Assembly (NCBI GenBank): GCA_026745465.1
Contig: JACYXH010000232.1
Location: 939,501 to 1,003,500, forward strand
Direction of reading: 5' to 3'
From: Lota lota
Taxonomy: Eukaryota; Chordata; Actinopteri; Gadiformes; Lotidae
DNA: 64,000 nt
A program made the position numbers and the translations under genes. The notes beneath the pieces were generated by a model. It did not search any database, had not been told where the DNA came from, and saw only the letters and a program-made list of their open reading frames with translations. Shown here in pieces: positions 36,401 to 49,246 of this stretch (its first letter is position 1; the number at the start of each line of letters is the position of its first letter).

Positions 36401-39400
36401 CCTGACCAGGGCAGACACTGGTGCTTCACAGGAACCTCTGCACAGGAACCTCTGCACTGCCTTCCCCGTTACAGCCCCACAGAGAGCCTAAGCATCTCCC
36501 ATTCCTTACTAAATGACCCAGATGCTTTTAGTCCATACCTCCAACACATGCTAGTTATTTAAAGGGAGGTATGGTTTCTTTACAACAGACACCTATACAA
36601 GCCTGTGTTAAAGAATCCATACCTCCTTTAAATAACTAGGAAAGGTTCCATACTTGGAACCTTTACTCGTTTTTTAGACGGTTGGTTTCTTTACAACTTG
36701 CATTGCACGCACCTTGCCCAGCAGAGCACGCCTCAGGAATGGTGCAAACTCACTTGTTCCACGGCCTTCTTGACGTTCTCCATGGTGTTGGCGGTGACCA
36801 GGGCGTGCAGGGGCTCGTCCTCCCCGGGCAGCATCTGGCCGTCCTTGCGGCCCACCTTGCCCTCTTTCACCGAGCCCTTTCCGCGGATCATGATCTTGGC
36901 GCAGCACTCCTTCTCGATGTTCTTCAGGGTGTTGCCGCTTGGTAGAACACATAGAAAGGGGAGGAGGCTTGACGTTAGGGGACTACAAACATGGCGACAA
37001 ACATTAAGACAATTCTAGCCACGTCCCTCGGGGGAATACAAGCGCAGAGCCCTTATGATGCAACTTACCGAGGTCCAATCAACAGCCCCACAAAGTTGAT
37101 CTCTGGGTATTCATCCTGGGGGATCATGACTTTGTCGTTGACTCTGGTAGCCGGGGGTCTGCAGGACAAAGAACCACAACAATATGATGCAAGAGGTGTA
37201 ACGCTTAGAAAAGACTCAATTAGTTAGGGTACTACCTAAACCACTGGTTAGTGTCCTAACATCTAGAAAGTGAGCAAGCATGAACTTAAGTAAAAAATAA
37301 GAAAACAAAATAATTTGAATAGGTCATCATTTTTATAAACGTAACGCATTACAGTAAGAAAATGAGGCTGTATTCTTTAGCTGGCGACCTTTTTGTGAGT
37401 TTGTAGCAGTTCTCTAGTCACGCGTGGAGATTCTCAAATCAATCCAATAACTGTGGTGCGATCAGAAGCGCTTCAGATCGCCAACCATCTCAGCAGTAAC
37501 GCTGGTAGCGGGTCCCCCCCCGCACACAACCAACACTCAAAGGGCTGCGTACTTGTAGTCGGCGGGGGGCTTGAACTCGGGGTTGAGGCCGACCATCTCC
37601 GTGATGAGCGAGTGGCGCTCCTCCTCCAGCTTCTTGCGGGTGCGGTACTCCCGGGTGTTCAGGCGCTTGCCCTCGCTGTTGTAGATGGGCTCGGGAGAGG
37701 GGGATCTGGGCAGAAACAGACAGGAGGGCGTCGTCAGCGCCTGTCCGCACCACGGGGCGCAGACACAAAAGCTTCCCTGATCCTGTCTAACTCTGTGAGG
37801 AAGTGCTTTACACAGTAAAGTCAAACACGCTAGACTGTTTGGAATGAGAGAATGCCACTTGGTAGTAATTATAATTATGATTCAAAATCGGTACTTAAAA
37901 GAGAGCTTGAGGTTTGGAAGTATTCAGAGGGAAAGAAAACAAATTGCTCCTGAAATAGGGCGACTTGGAGAAACACATGCCAATGTAAAGGAATGAGAAA
38001 TCAAATTATATGGGAATTCTGACCTAACATTTTATGAGCCAAAGAGCCCAATTACATCACAGTTTCAGTTCAGAATTAGGGCAACCAGAGCTGTATGGTG
38101 GCGATTAGACCAATGTGCCTGGAAGGGCATCCACCACAAAAATAAATCCAAAAAAAAAAAAAAAATGGCCACGAGTTAACCTGCATACAGGGTTGTTGGC
38201 CTAATGAATGAATAATAGTCGGTAGCAAATAAATAAAAATGGTTAAAAATAAAAGGGCAAATCCTAAAGCAGAAAGGCTGGGTGTGAGCGTTGCGGGGTG
38301 TTGTCGTGGCTGGATGAGGTCCATACCTCCCCGGGGTGCTGGGAACCTGTGTGGCTGCGGCCGTTAAGGAGACTCTGTGCTTGAGAAAGGGTTAGCTTGA
38401 CGTGGGGGTAATTTGGGTTAGAGAAAAGGAATTAAGATTAGATGTTCACCTTTTCCTAAGGACCCTTCAGAGAGACACGCGTGTGACCACTTGGACGTCC
38501 AAGAGGCAGAGTGCAAATTTTAAAGTCAAATAAAACGTTTTTTTAATATATTTTTTTTATAAAAGAAAAACTTCCAACGGTGACAACCTGCAACACCCGT
38601 GGATTGTTTCATGTTAGCGTGGGGGAGTAGTCTATGAATGTCCTGGAATAAATTGTTTTTGTTGCTGTGGAGATATCCGATTAACATTAGTGTAAGAAAT
38701 CTCTATACCAGGAAACATGGGAATAGCTCAAAAGAGGCCAATCTCACACATTCTTGAAAGCAATGGCATTTCCTGCAGGAATAGACAGGTGAGTCTATAT
38801 GTTAGACGATAATAATCAAAAGAGGCATAACTGCCCAACCCTCTGATATCCTGACACCTCTTGTTAAGATCCCCTTATATCTGCACTCTAAATATGATAC
38901 TAAAAATAGAACATTTGCTGGTTACCCTATTCCCAAGTACCTAGCTCAAATAATGATTAACCTAACTCTACATTCCACATCAAATCTGATATAACCCTTT
39001 AAACCAGCTTAAAATATGCTAAATTACTTACACACCTGCTTTAGATGTGAAAAACACTTGCTTGCTCCATTAGTTATACATCATAATACCCCATTCAAGT
39101 AATCACAAGCAACAATCCATCAGATCACAGACAGACCAATAAATAAGGTCTGAAAGTGAAATACAAGCAGGACTGGTGGTTAGAATTGACTTCCTGGCAT
39201 GTCTATGTAAATTATTCTATTTAGACATTTGCCTACATTAATCTAGGTTATCATATTCAAGATTTTGAAGAATCCTTCAGTCTACCTTAACTATTATTCT
39301 GAGGAATATAGATATGTAGGTATAGATATAAATATATCTATAGCAACACACATACATGCCGACTTATAATAATTAATATTCTACCCTTTCTACTCTTCTC

Positions 39401-41913
39401 GCACTTGGTAAGAGTGTATACAAGAGTAAAATGAGAAATCAAAATACTATTTTATAGAAGATTCTACATCTAAGTGATTGAAAGGTCACGTTTCTGTCGC
39501 TGGTAAGCTAATACACACATCTTGTTTTTTCTTCGAGAAAAAAACACATCAAGAAGGTAGAGAAAGTGTTACTGTTGGTGGGTTTAAATCTTTTTCCGAC
39601 CTGTCCTCAGGGTTAACAGGAATTCCCAGGTCTCCTGTACGCAGTTTACGAGTCAGGTCTTCGATCTGCAGTTGGACTGTAAGTGTTCAGGTTAGGAAAG
39701 AAAAAAAAAAACACACAAGGATGGAGAGAAATTTGGTTACCAACAACAACATCAGGGCAGACGGCACGCTTCAGAATGAGCCGCACCGTCTCGTTTTCAA
39801 CCAAGACATAAAACACGATGGCAGCCATCGATAAATCACTTCAGATTAAGATTAGGTAAAAAAACACAACGCCTTATAAATCAAAATCAATTTCTAGAGC
39901 AGGAAAACCCTTACCAAACTCTGGGGAAAAGGTGGGACAGCAAATTAACAAATAGAAATACATTCCACAGTTATTAACAGGCCTCTACATATCTCCAGAT
40001 ATCCCAACAAGTTCGTATCATGCAAATAGATTATCCCAAAATCCTCCAACATGGCAGAACATTTAGCAACATCATTTGAGTAAATGACCCAACCAGGGTT
40101 CCAAGAAATACCAGCCACCCTGATTGGTTCTGATCCAGCCAAACGTCAGTATCTATTCTGAACACTTTGGCGTGGGCTTTTGAAGGAGCCGTGGGTTCTA
40201 GGTCTTAGTATTAATGATCATAGTGCCCAGGTCACCAGTTTCGCGGCACACATATATTGGAGGGGTGAGAGGATTACAGCTTTTGCATTCAAGAAAAAAT
40301 GAATCATGAATACTGCAACCCCATTATGCATCCAGTTTAAGACTTAATTCTTATTTAAGTATATTTACACTGCAATTAACATAAATATGAATACAGTCTT
40401 TGTGAATTGCAATTAACCATTTCAAAGCCCCCTCCTCGAGAATGATGGGGTTCTACTTAATGAGCAAAGGAAATAAACATGTGACAACCAAAAGGTAGGC
40501 ACAAATTAACACTTATACCAACAAAGACCAACCATTAAAAATGAGTGGGCAACATCAATAACAATCAGTTATTGACAGTTAATTTGCTCCAGTATAAAAG
40601 GTGTCACAGTGCTGCTGAAAGACATTTGAGATTCTTCCGGTTCGACAGCATTAGTGCAGAAAATGTGTTTTTAGAAGCACAAAATATGGGACTGGGTAGA
40701 ATCCCATAACTGTGGACAAGAACTGCGTTTTGAACCAAGGGCTTCACATTATAGTATTGAGTATTTTTTTCTATTCATTTGTAAGTTATTTTGCCATTGA
40801 ACAGCACTGCAGACACTTGGAAAAAATAAGCATACTTAAGCATGTTAGGAGATATCCCTAAGCCCCATGCAAGGGAATGATACTGGCGATGTAGAGGGCA
40901 ACAGGCAAGACAGTGACACCTGTAGGTTTCAAAATATTTAGCAGTTGGCGTCTTATCTTCTTGATAATGAATGCCCAACGGTATGCAAACCCGAAGGCAA
41001 AAAACAATGCCTAATAAAAAGCTACACACCTCAAACACACATTGAAAACATGTTATTTGGGCACACGTATTTACGTGGATCAGACTCATTGGTCCGTTAC
41101 TTTCATTGAAATTGGACATCAAACATGACCAATGAGAAACTGTGAATGCACATGGTGGACCATATCTAATAATATGATCAAACTTAAAAACGTACACAGT
41201 GCGTAACTTAAAAGTTAAAGTCGCTGCCCAACATTTATGCTTTGTCAATTTACCTATATATGCTCTCTCCTGGTCTCGGGTCAGTCCAGGAGGAATGACC
41301 GTGGGCATGCCGGGGATAATGGTCTTCTGATCGGGCGTCTCACTACTCCAACGACTCCTCTTCCTTGACTTCTTCTGGCTAAAATCTGAAATGAAAACAT
41401 ACGCTGAAGTGCATTGAATACTTCTCAAACTAACCTACATACTAAACATTTTAAAACAATTGATTGGCATCTCCTGTATTATAGCCACACCACTTGACTC
41501 TACTTGTGCGCGTCGCACAAGGCCAAAGGCTCATAACGGGCCTTAAATCCACGCCATTTAGCAACGCGCTAACTAGCTAGCTAATGGTGCGCCTTCTAAA
41601 CAAGCTATACAACAACTAGCTACGGTTAGCATCCACTACAACGTTGTTAGTTACCTGCTTTTGACATTGCGGCCACGGGAGATAGTTGCTGAGGTTGAGG
41701 AGGGAATACCGCCACCGTATTGAACTGAATTGGTTGAGGAAAACTGACAGTTGGCATTGGCGGTTGAAAAGTCTGCGGCGGTGTGAAAGCGGCTGGCGGC
41801 CCGGGAGTGGGCATGAGTCCATTTCCAGCTCCAGGCCCAGACTCAAACCCTCGTTTAGCGCCAATACTAGGATGCAGCTTCCCCAAAGGGGTCGCGTTCG
41901 CCCCTGTGGCCAT
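33499..41913 (-). CDS. sf1: Splicing factor 1 (branch-point-binding protein)
   Basis: Twelve exons: 41655-41913, 41254-41385, 39601-39676, 37553-37705, 37069-37158, 36754-36937, 36236-36351, 36016-36123, 35741-35930, 34871-35240, 34277-34441 and 33499-33812; total 2157 nt (718 aa), phases consistent. SF1 recognises the branch-point sequence and hands it over to U2 snRNP in early spliceosome assembly. Order of parts: [13 protein letters not shown] start (the long N-terminal isoform type); the U2AF65-binding ULM in SRKRSRW; a KH-QUA2 domain ([50 protein letters not shown]); a CCHC zinc knuckle [14 protein letters not shown]; then a long proline-rich tail ending in PPPPPPQN. Exon 10 contains about 14 GGGH repeats made from a 12-bp unit, expanded relative to human. 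Neighbours are pygm and the rbm4 pair. Confidence 0.96.
34990..35175. repeat. 12-bp coding repeat in sf1 exon 10 (GGGH)n
   Basis: About 14 copies of a 12-bp unit (GGTGGAGGGCAC on the coding strand and close variants), translated as Gly-Gly-Gly-His. The central units are nearly identical while the outer ones use different synonymous codons, so the expansion is recent. Confidence 0.93.
36551..36639. repeat. 89-bp inverted repeat (hairpin) in an sf1 intron
   Basis: The left arm CTAGTTATTTAAAGGGAGGT (continuing to about 36582) is the reverse complement of the right arm ending in ACCTCCTTTAAATAACTAG at 36639, with two small mismatches and a loop of about 27 nt. It lies between sf1 exons 6 and 7. 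It could be a tiny palindromic MITE. Confidence 0.85.
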
Positions 41914-43385
41914 TTCCTAATATGCACAAAGCCTTCGGAGGTAACCCGATAACGTAAGAAGGTCTACAAATATAAAGATGTAAAAAAAATGTTTTAGACA
42001 CGCCGTCTGGAGACTCCTTTGCTACAGTGGCGTTTCCTTGATGTACGCTACCGCCAAAATGGCGCACGGCTCAAATCAACAAAGATCGAGGCGATGCGTT
42101 GGGACGGCCTGCCATTGGTCTAGACAAGCCACGCCTTTCGTGGTGACTCTTCTCCCGTTGGTTAAAATGGAGCCTACTTGGCTTCCTTGTTCACACAGAA
42201 TAGTGTCGCTTTCCTTAAACAGTTCTCCGTCTTTCAACGGAGTCAATCAATCCACATAACAGCTTTTTATTTTATATATTTTATTATATATAAATATTTA
42301 TATGTCTAAAGTACATGTATATAGCACCTTATGGTTTGTTACGCATTTCTATAAAAATGTACGTGTTGTGCATCTGCATAATTTAGATTTTGAAAATATG
42401 TTCAGCAATGTTACTGTAGTGTGTGTAAAATGCGTCAGAAAATGTGTGGTGCTTAAAATAAAGGCCCGTTATACATTTTGACCTAATTATTTGGGGGCGC
42501 TCCTACATGGTAACCTAATTACACCGTCGTGATCTCGCGAGTTCACATTGTTCGCTGCGTATTCTGATATGTTGAATCAGGAAGGTCTCACGAGGCTAGA
42601 TACTTGTAGTTATAACTATTTAAAACCCATTTTCACTAACATCAGTTGCGTATATGACTGGTGTTAGTGTAGGAGTGCATCAATAAGTTACAGAGTCGGA
42701 GGGAAAAATAATTTATTCTACTATCCTTAAAAAAACCTAGTTTAAAACGAGGATCAGTTTTAAACTATGTGATAATGTGATCAGGTTCACATTGTTATAT
42801 TAAACATAAACGTCACGCAACAATTTTTTGCTTTTAACAAACAAAGTTAGGTCACTTATTCAGCCCCTTCATCAGTTTGGGGGTCTGTTTCACAAACACA
42901 AAGTCTTACTCTGTATAGCCTCTCAAAGGGGCAGATAAACAGCACAAAAAAATGGTTACAGGTTAAATATTCACAAGCTACAGAGTAAACCATGAATCAA
43001 ATGTGTAGCAGGTCATCTTAAAAACATGCATCTACATGGATTCCTATTTGTCAGGGTTATCCAACTAGTATATATGTACAAGTCTAGCTTCACTGAGATA
43101 AACACAAAGTATTACACTATAAAAGTAACATGTCATTCAAAAGTGTATCATAAGAAAGACGAAGAGAAAAGCAAATGAGTCTGGTCGCCCCACATGTCGG
43201 GACATCCCCTGCAAAGAGCATACCACAGCACAACGCTGAGTCAATCAAATGAAGCTTATATGCATTATTTGAATGTGGCTTTCCTAATTTATCACCCAGC
43301 TTATGTGAACAGTCAACCTTCACATACTTACTATGTGTCATGGGCTGCATTAAGAACCAAGAGCCAGGCGGGGGCGTTAGCATGG
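41914..43385. other. sf1 promoter region and rbm4 (first copy) 3' UTR
   Basis: About 1.5 kb. The sf1 5' flank is on the left; a palindromic CCGCCAAAATGGCG at 42051-42064 matches a YY1-type ATGGCG element, common near starts of housekeeping genes. A minus-strand AATAAA at 42712-42717 is a candidate poly(A) signal for the rbm4 copy. No coding exon is supported. Confidence 0.5.
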
Positions 43386-45655
43386 CTAGTATGCATAGCG
43401 CACCCGCTCAGCATAGGTATCCCGCGAGAGGTCGTAGGGCGTGCTTCTCGGGAGGGAGGCCATCGAGGCGGCCCGCGAATGCTCGAAGCCGTACCCCTCG
43501 GGCTCGGAGGGTACTTTCCGAATGGGACTTCGGTCGCGGGCGTAGTATGAGGCGCTCGGGGCCGCCGCAGGAGGGAGGGGAGGGCACTCGTATGGGTCGA
43601 GGCTCGAGCGTGGCACACGTTCCCGCGCTACAGCGGAGGAAGGAGGAGGGGATGGCCCCGCCAGGGGGACCTCGTAATAGCCGGCTCCATAGGGGTGAGC
43701 CCTGTACTTCTCGTAGAAGTCCATGACCCCGTACGGATCCCTTTCGTCGCTAGGGGGCTGGCGCGCCGGGTAGCCAGGCACCGCGCTATAGAGTGAGCCG
43801 CCGCCGCCGCCCGCGTACGCTGCTCCGCTGCCGTACATCCGAGCCCCGCTATGATCCGCTGCGGCGCTATAGCTGTAACCTGGGGGCACCCCGTAACTCA
43901 CAGCGCTCTCGAAGCCCCTGCCGTACCCCGCCACGCCACCGCCAGGACTGGAATACCGGGAATAATCATGTACAGGAGCATAGCCACCACCGAAATCCTG
44001 ACCGCCACCGAAGCCCGGATGGTAACCCCAGCTGCCGCCGCCGCACCCACCAAACCTAGCAGCGCTGTATCCGTCGGACTGCGGCTCTGAGCCATTTTCG
44101 GGGTAACCGTTTTGATCTAGAGGGCACTCTTTGGACCAGTGGCCTTCCTGCCCGCAACGATAACAACCCGATCTCTCTCCCATTCCCGGCGCAGTACGCA
44201 GGCGGCTAGTTGAAAGCTTCACACTCATCAGTTTGCCTTAAAAAGAAAAGACGCAGGAAGAATTATGCCTAAAACAAATCCTCTTATTCCAATCGGTTTA
44301 CTTGCATGTTGACATTTTGCATACAATAAATTAGCCATCTATAAAAAAGTTTCCCACCATTTAAAAAGGTTGCCTGTTACACCTATTAAGGCTTAATGGC
44401 TATTCAGACAGGAAGTGCTATTCAGACAGGAAGTGCAGGCCGCAGGGCAATGCTCAAACTTGAACTTGCGTGCCGTTTGATTTAGGCTCAACGGCTGATA
44501 TATTCTTACAATATAAATGACCTGTTGGTGGTATTCCACTGAAAGGATTACGCCTTGTACCACGACTAAGACATATCAGGTCAAAATGACTTTTAAGTCC
44601 GTACACAACTGACCAGACGGCCTCCTTCACAGTTTGAGTAACTTGAATTAAATTGAGTAAATTCACAAGGCTTCCTATCTGAATGCCACAACAATGTTCT
44701 GCTACTTACCGGTGCTTGATCCTCAACTTCACTGTCAAGTCACAGGAAATACTCACTCCTGACATTTTATGATTAGTATTAGTTAACTAAACTAAAACAC
44801 TAATACTTCAACTGAAGCTGCATAAACCCTAGTTTCATCATAGCTGCGCAATCTTAAGTAATACTACTGTGCCATGCACAATATCAATATGATTCTCTGA
44901 GTAGTTTTAGAAGTTATGTTCAAGTATTAAGGATACCTCGATAATTGTTAGAGCCCTTTTTGGTGCAAGCCTGCCATAGTTATCAACAATACCATATTCA
45001 GTACCCTAAGCTGTATGCTTTTGGGGGAAGGTTCCCATGCTGTCAGATATTTGTTGCATTACAAACACAACCTAATGATCAAATTAAGACTTTGATCTAC
45101 CCCATCTATGAAAGAACATCCATTATAGCTTCAGAAAAACTAAACTGGTTGCATTGAACCTCGCTGAAAAGCTCATGGCGATGTTTAACTATGTGACCCT
45201 CGACTGTGTGTGTCTGACATGCCAAATGAAGGACCCTATCAGCGTTCACCTTTGAAGGCAGTGTTGTCTAACTTATTGATGGCCTCCAACGCATCATCCA
45301 TTCGCTCCATGTGAACAAAGGCATAGTCCTTCACTATGTCACACTCCAACACAGCACCAAACTCCTCAAACCTGGCCCGTAGCTCCTGGTTGGTGCAGGC
45401 AATGTTGCCCACGTGCAGCTTAGTTGACGCTTTGGATTTGCCACGGCTCAATTCTACATTCATGGGCTGGCCATTCAACTCATAGTGGTGGAGGTTACGT
45501 ATTGCTTCCTCCGCCTCCGACTTGTCCTCCATGTGGACAAATCCAAAGTTCTTGACAATGTCACACTCTGCAATCTTGCCATACTGGGAGAACAGCGAGC
45601 GTAGGTCATCGGTGGTCGTCTCCGCAGCTAAATTCCCAATGAATATTTTCACCAT
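43386..45655 (-). CDS. rbm4: RNA-binding protein 4, first tandem copy
   Basis: Two coding exons, 45250-45655 and 43386-44236; total 1257 nt (418 aa). Two RRMs lie at residues about 2-72 ([23 protein letters not shown]1 FGFVHM) and 78-145 ([23 protein letters not shown]1 YAFVHM). The RBM4 linker [12 protein letters not shown] and a CCHC knuckle [14 protein letters not shown] at about 160-173 follow. The tail is rich in G, Y, S and P and ends YAERVRYAY, with the family motif [16 protein letters not shown]4 proteins regulate alternative splicing and cap-independent translation. An acceptor just before the ATG shows an upstream non-coding exon, probably near 46500-46600. The paralogue at 49247-50685 has the same exon layout, so this is an old tandem duplication. 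Intron length is 1013 bp here and 284 bp in the second copy. Confidence 0.94.
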
Positions 45656-48600
45656 TGTGCACCTTCACTGCGGGAAAAAATGAACATTATTGGAGTCAAT
45701 CAATTAATAACGCTGGGGAGATTTATAGCACTACAACGTTATTGATAGTTTAGCCAATTTATATGAATAAGGTCATCCAATTGTATGCACACTGAAGTCT
45801 ACTTTGGTCTAAAGGCTTTAGTGGAGGTGATCACAAAGGCGAAGTTGCTCTTGTAGAGCACAGTGCAGTCTGGATAGGTGTTGCCCATCACTTTAGGGGA
45901 GGCTAATTTGGCTCTGCTTCTTCATACACAATTACTGAAAGATCTGTGGTGAACATCAATGATCGTAGTCCAGTCAAACCTATTGCTTTGGGTAATCACC
46001 ATGACAACATAATACCGCGCTAGCCAGCTAAAGGCCAAACCCAAAATAGTACGTCGCAAGACATTGCACGGCGCAAGAAGCTATACAATCTGGGGAGCAC
46101 CCACATGCATCTATTCATTGAGAAAAGAATGAGCTACCACTGACAAATGTGGTTTCTTGAGGCAAACCAAAATCAAGCACGATTCTGCATTGTTGTATTT
46201 CTATTCATACCGTACAAAGCTGGAGTCAATGTCAGGCCCACCCGTGAGGAAGTGTGGATGTTTTCTCAACGTTTTAGAGTGGCTAAGCTAATGCTGCGTT
46301 CAAGTCAACTGGGAGGTTTCTTGAATTTCTCTCCTCTTCGGGGCGTTTCATATGTTGAGGGCAACACGTATTCCTTGTATATTCGGGCTAGCTAATCAAC
46401 AAAATGTATGTTGTCGTGTCACTGTTTGGATGACAACACATCAATAATACAGTGCTTTATTTAACATGCATGTGCATATCTTCTCTCAACTACCTTTTTA
46501 GGTCATCCCTTCCATTATCGGCGTGGAAGTAAAGTAGTCAACGGCCTTCCCACTTGTCTTGAACGCCTCCTCACCTGTCGAGCACGCTCCTGTGACGGCA
46601 GGCCGGGACCGCGGAAGGCATTACTGGCCGATCAAGAAATCAACAGCCATCTGAGGCTACCGAAAAGCAGTATTTGAATCAACACCAGTGATTTCCGTTT
46701 TTCCCATTAAACTATTCATGTAAAATATAAAAAGCACTCAAACGAAATAAAAAAAAGTTGTGTCCTATTTGTCCAGTTTAGTATTAATATGTTATTGATT
46801 AGGAGTGACTGGGTCACACGACTTGGGAGCCTTTGAAAAAAAAAGATTTTCCAGTCAAATATTTATCTAAACTATATTAAGGACACATTAGCAACAAAGA
46901 TAGGTGTGCTACATGAGACCAATTTAGTATAACATTTTATCATGATTTTCTCTATTATGAGCAAGTCACCACGAAGGTAATGTGAATCACAACGGTTTTG
47001 CGTCACTCAAACTAATTTCTTGACGGGCCCTAAGTGAAACGCCTTGAGAGCGAGCGCTCGGATGTTCTGTTGGATGTTTCTCAGACTTGTCTCTTTTGAT
47101 CAAACAAATCGTCTGCTAAATGACCAAACTTTGAACTAAATGTAATTTGGAGTATATGGAAACACACTTCGAGTTGTAGCTCTGCAGATTGTGCCACTTA
47201 GCATTTTCGAGAGGACTAGGGACTACTGACGTCACTTGACATTTATAAAATCATTGCTTCAGATTGTGATCAATTTAAATAGTTGCATTTCTGAACATCA
47301 AAATTGTGCGGAAAGCTTAAGTTGCTAGTACTTAAAAATTGTACAGTAAAATCTTTCAACGTTTGATGGGACAGTGACGTGGACCACCCAGAACTGGATT
47401 ATACTGGTTTCATCCACAAACCTATGAAGAAAGGGTTTTTATGTCAACTTTAACATGAGAATTTAATAATTAGGCTACACTATTGTAACTTAAGAATTAA
47501 TCTGCATACCCTTGAATAAAAAAAAAAGGTGCAATAGCCTACTTTATGCAAGTATTAACAGCTAGTAGATTAAGTAAAGAGGCAAATAAAACGTAAATCG
47601 ATCATTTTATACTAGAGCATAGTAACCAAATATAATTGGCTGCTGAAAAGGCCGCATACGTTTCCACAAGTTTCGGGGTGGGCTTCCAAAGACCCCCTGG
47701 CCCTGGGGGGTCCCTAACAGGACCGTAACCCATCTTTGTAAATTGGCCATTGCTATAAAACAGCATTTCATTGAATGTGCTCTCTGCGCCTCACCTCCAA
47801 GTTGCCTTGGATACAAGTAAAAAGACTAAATGCAAAGTAGATGTAAAACTGCACACACACACACACACGGACTTCACCAACGTCGGTGTGTCACCAAACT
47901 AACTTTGGCTTTATTAAAAACCATTTCAGACATAAACTGTATGCTGCAACTCTTACAGCTGGTATGAAAAATACAAACTTCATTTCCACAGACTTGAAAC
48001 TACTAACAAAGGCACCCCACCCCCCACAAAAAGTGTGCCTAACGACCAACAGCCCTGAGATCTACTCTGATTTAGGGTTCGTATGTTTAGTTAGCTTTTC
48101 ATGTACCATCAATTGAATTACATTTTTTGGCAAAGTTGACCAATTGATTCCCGTCACAAATATAGTCATGCCACATAATAGAGTTCTGGTATAACAATAA
48201 TCTTTGTGAATTTGTAAATAGAGCAATTAGTTGAAGACACAGTTGAAAATATTGTCGAATAAAGCGTTCTCAATTAAGACAAATTGACCACTGACCAAGC
48301 AGCTTACGTTAGGCAAGTGGTTACGTCTCTAAAGAAACATTTCCAGTGGAACAAAAGCTGGAAGGGTTATTTTGGAAATGGATGACTTCTTGAGATCAAG
48401 ACCCAAGTGCGCGTATAGTTGTTAGGCATCATTTCTGTGTATTTAAGATTCAGTTTGTACCTTACAAACATTTGTTGAACCTAGATCATGGGGTTGCCGA
48501 GAACTCGCTGAACAAAATGCTCATGTAATGGGTTTCATAAAATCAAATTAAAATACAGACGTACGTTTGAATGGCCACAAAAGGTGGGTTTCCACTCAGC

Positions 48601-49246
48601 TACCTATGATCCCCTGGTCTCCCAATGCTGATGATCCAAAGGCTGATAAAGTAAAAATAAATCACCATTACTCTAACTTACCATAGCCAGTTATACAAAA
48701 TACACATTCTTAATCAGCGCCTCACCTGAATAAGCAACATAGGTATATGCATTTATATAAAGGGAGACTTGCCTAAAGAATTTAAACCAGCAAAACAAAG
48801 CCCGCAAAATAACCAAAAAAACGGTACATGTTTTAGAAACACTTGCAGTTCAAAATCCATACTCAGTCATTAAAACTGTAAAAGATGTATTCTTATGTTA
48901 AGCTGTGGATTGACCAATGATTGACAAAACTAATCTTCTGCGGGTGTCAGAAAGACGGTCCCTGCTCATTCCAAACCCCGCCGCGAGAATCCTTTGTTTT
49001 GGGGGCGCAAAGATCGATGGAATCATGCCACTCGGGGAAATGACGGCAAAGGAAAAGTCCCGCAGTTCACAAAAACACCTAAAAAGAAAACAACCGAGTT
49101 TTAGGCTTCACGGTGCAGCCTGTAAGAAGTCAGAGCCAGGATACATCTTTTAGTTACAGGCGTCTTTTGAGCTCCAGACTCACTGTTTTGGAAGATGGAA
49201 ATGTACCGGCACATTGTCCTGCATTGCTCACCTTGGCAGCGTGGCT
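45656..49246. other. Intergenic between the two rbm4 copies
   Basis: About 3.6 kb. It should hold the promoter and non-coding 5' exon of the left rbm4 copy (around 45.7-46.7 kb) and the 3' UTR of the right copy (candidate minus-strand AATAAA near 47910-47915). Only a short CA run at about 47853-47868 stands out. The open frames here show no family signature. Confidence 0.5.

Noticed and set aside
40775-41428. A 217-codon minus frame extending sf1 exon 2 downstream.
   Set aside because: Only the ULM-containing part matches SF1; the frame continues past a GTAAAT donor into intron sequence.
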